DNA from: Akkermansia muciniphila
GTDB taxonomy: Bacteria > Verrucomicrobiota > Verrucomicrobiia > Verrucomicrobiales > Akkermansiaceae
Direction: 5' to 3'
DNA: 64,000 nucleotides
NCBI GenBank assembly: GCA_945874895.1
Contig: CAMCIC010000005.1
Span: forward strand, 1 to 64,000
A program made the position numbers and the translations under genes. The notes beneath the pieces were generated by a model. The model was not told where the DNA came from and did not search any database. It saw only the letters and a program-made list of their open reading frames with translations. Numbering within the stretch: position 1 is the first letter of the stretch; every line of letters starts with the position of its first letter. Below are positions 62,554 to 64,000 of the stretch, one piece after another.

Positions 62554-63261
62554 TCAAGGACGCGAGCGCAACTCCTGAATCAATTCGATCTGAATTTGCT
62601 GGATCTCGAGCAAACGATCCCATTGATGGGACAGCAAGTGGTCGATTTTCTGATGCAAATGGCGGATTTCCAGCTCGGCTTTCAGGTTGACCTGATAATC
62701 GTTCATCGAGCGCAGGCGGTCACGTGCCTCTTGGCGATTTTGACTCATCATGATCAGCGGTGCCTGCACGGACGCGAGAGCCGATAGGATCAGGTTGAGC
62801 AAAATGAAAGGATAGGGATCGAAGGGATGAGACGCGAGCATTACTCCATTCACCACCATCCACAAGAGAAGGACCGAACAAAACGAAAGGATGAACTTCC
62901 AACTGCCACCGAAGGCCGCCATGCGATCAGCCACTCTCTCGCCCAAAGTCGAAGCCGAATCATCGTCTTCGGTGAGCGGATTTTTGGCCGTCAGTTCATG
63001 ATCGCGAAGATCCTTAATGACCTCGTTCTCCAACTCGGTCAACTCCCCTTTCTCTTGTTGCAACAATTCATGGAGATAACGTTGTTGGTATTTCCGCATG
63101 TCTTCGACACAGATCCAGCCCGCATCGTTCCAACTCGGATGATCCAGTTCGATCAGACGACGCAGTGCTGGTCGTATCACTTGGGCGCGACACAACAGCG
63201 AACGCGTGGAGCAACCGCAGATTTGGCACTGAGGCTCGCAGGAATGGGGATCTTGATTCAT
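62554..63261 (-). CDS. DUF1003 membrane protein
   Basis: 235 residues from the ATG at 63261 (MNQDPHSCEPQCQICGCST). Cys-rich N-terminus (C8, C12, C15, C17, C24), DUF1003 core with WKFILSFCSVLLLWMVVNGV, PFILLNLILSALASVQAPLI and IMMSQNRQEARDRL, two TM segments, and a C-terminal coiled coil. Function unknown, commonly a cation-related membrane protein. The Cys cluster may bind metal. Divergent from sufE with 132 bases between. Confidence 0.85.
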   Translation of the reverse strand: MNQDPHSCEPQCQICGCSTRSLLCRAQVIRPALRRLIELDHPSWNDAGWICVEDMRKYQQRYLHELLQQEKGELTELENEVIKDLRDHELTAKNPLTEDDDSASTLGERVADRMAAFGGSWKFILSFCSVLLLWMVVNGVMLASHPFDPYPFILLNLILSALASVQAPLIMMSQNRQEARDRLRSMNDYQVNLKAELEIRHLHQKIDHLLSHQWDRLLEIQQIQIELIQELRSRP

Positions 63262-63393
63262 CAAGACGAAGTCGTAGCACACTGCGGGCAGGAACAACAG
63301 CATTTTCCTCATGTCCGGCATCTCGACTGAGCCACAACTGCAAAAATTCCTAATTGCTCGCTTCCACCACATACGCTACCATCTCGCCCGAAG

Positions 63394-63825
63394 ATGACAA
63401 TCGTTGAGAAACAACAGCACCTGCTTGAGGAACTATCGTTTTTTCAGGACTGGCAGGAGAGATACGAATACGTCATCGCACTGGGGCGAAAGCTTGCCCC
63501 GCTTCCTGATTCCGCTCGCAATCCCGATCATCTGATCAGAGGGTGTCAATCGCAGGTATGGCTCGACGCCGCTTTGCGAGATGGCAAGATCGAGTTTTTT
63601 GCCGATTCCGACTCACTGATTACCAAGGGCATGATCGCGCTCTTCATCGAGGTTCTCAATCAACAAAGTCCCGATGACATTCTCACGTGCGACATGTCTT
63701 TCATCGAGCAAACTGGTTTGAAAGAACACCTGGCTCCGACCCGTGCGAACGCGCTATCGTTGATGGCGACGCAGATGAAACAGCGTGCACTGGAATTTTC
63801 CACACAATCAACCAACCATGACTAA
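63394..63825 (+). CDS. sufE: SufE family Fe-S cluster assembly protein
   Basis: 143 residues. SufE fold with FQDWQERYEYVIALGRKL at the start and the sulfur-accepting Cys in RGCQSQVWL (about 50). It takes sulfur from SufS for cluster assembly. Its stop overlaps the ATG of the TerC gene by eight bases. Confidence 0.93.
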   Translation: MTIVEKQQHLLEELSFFQDWQERYEYVIALGRKLAPLPDSARNPDHLIRGCQSQVWLDAALRDGKIEFFADSDSLITKGMIALFIEVLNQQSPDDILTCDMSFIEQTGLKEHLAPTRANALSLMATQMKQRALEFSTQSTNHD

Positions 63826-64000
63826 CTCCCTAATACTAGCTACGTATATTGATTTCTCCTGGATGCAACATGCGGAGGCATGGGGAGCATTGCTGACTCT
63901 CTCCTTGCTGGAAATTGTTCTGGGCATCGACAATATCATTTTCATTTCGATTCTGGTCGATCGTCTGCAGGAAAAAGACCGCAAGTTTGGTCGCTACTTC
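63818..64000 (+). CDS. TerC family integral membrane protein, 5' part
   Basis: The first 61 residues, from the ATG at 63818, run off the right edge. The motif LSLLEIVLGIDNIIFISILV, an acidic membrane helix, is diagnostic of TerC/YkoY-type transporters (Mn2+ or tellurite-related). Overlaps the sufE stop by eight bases. Confidence 0.88.
   Translation, partial: MTNSLILATYIDFSWMQHAEAWGALLTLSLLEIVLGIDNIIFISILVDRLQEKDRKFGRYF

Noticed and set aside
1-64000. tRNA, rRNA, CRISPR arrays, insertion sequences or prophage
   Set aside because: Intergenic regions were read by eye and none shows a cloverleaf, repeat-spacer array, transposase or integrase set (the Xer protein is the chromosomal type).

Overview
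The window looks like chromosomal DNA of a free-living bacterium of the phylum Verrucomicrobiota. The pointers are a PUR-family small nucleic-acid-binding protein, a protein of the Verrucomicrobia/Planctomycetes-restricted Minf_1886 family, a planctomycete-type cytochrome c domain fused to WD40 repeats, a DUF1080 (3-keto-disaccharide hydrolase) locus, a C4 zinc-ribbon coiled-coil protein like chlamydial CdsZ, and isolated pseudopilin genes. I see no rRNA, tRNA, insertion sequence, prophage or CRISPR array. Most genes are housekeeping, in short operons on both strands, often with 4-base start/stop overlaps. All functions are inferred from sequence by eye; no database search was run.

Layout. 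1-6 kb: edge fragment, PUR protein, PIN-TRAM membrane protein, a lone nuoA, fur-trpA, an ABC-2-like membrane protein and an unusually short uvrC. 6-13 kb: an exbB-exbD-TPR-zinc ribbon operon, an alpha/beta hydrolase, Minf_1886 and holB. 13-24.6 kb: a Gfo/Idh oxidoreductase, a pseudopilin, a secreted S10 carboxypeptidase, DUF4870, a two-thioredoxin-domain protein, mnmE, a large secreted helical-repeat protein, an L,D-transpeptidase lipoprotein, coaD, ispE and pgeF. 24.7-30 kb: an unknown membrane protein, a MarR regulator in AT-rich surroundings, aroK-queG, an acyltransferase and tdh.

30.2-36.8 kb is the most coherent accessory locus: five same-strand genes (mutarotase-like, cupin isomerase-like, TIM-barrel sugar isomerase, Gfo/Idh oxidoreductase, secreted DUF1080 protein) end at a clear intrinsic terminator, with a secreted ThuA-like protein divergent from them. 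This set fits catabolism of glycosides through 3-keto intermediates. 36.8-46.5 kb: long HPF, a zinc-ribbon/HEAT-like membrane protein, the CdsZ-like protein, pyrF, an Spx/ArsC-like protein, an MFS transporter, dnaN with its terminator, a methyltransferase, and adk-fmt.

46.5-50.7 kb: an ACT-domain regulator, three tandem small monohaem c-type cytochrome lipoproteins, a LysE exporter, a bactofilin, trmO and a second pseudopilin. 50.7-55.5 kb: a cytochrome c/WD40/coiled-coil fusion, an orphan MBL nuclease-like protein and a fatty acid desaturase. 55.5-64 kb: a minus-strand run (a divergent uvrA paralogue, ECF sigma factor, putative anti-sigma factor, PDZ protein, DUF2459 lipoprotein, xer recombinase), then DUF1003, sufE and the start of a TerC-family gene.

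Main points for a second look: the putative 3-keto-glycoside operon, the triple cytochrome lipoprotein cluster, and a matched pair of oddities in excision-repair proteins (UvrC lacking its middle region, UvrA lacking one zinc Cys pair).
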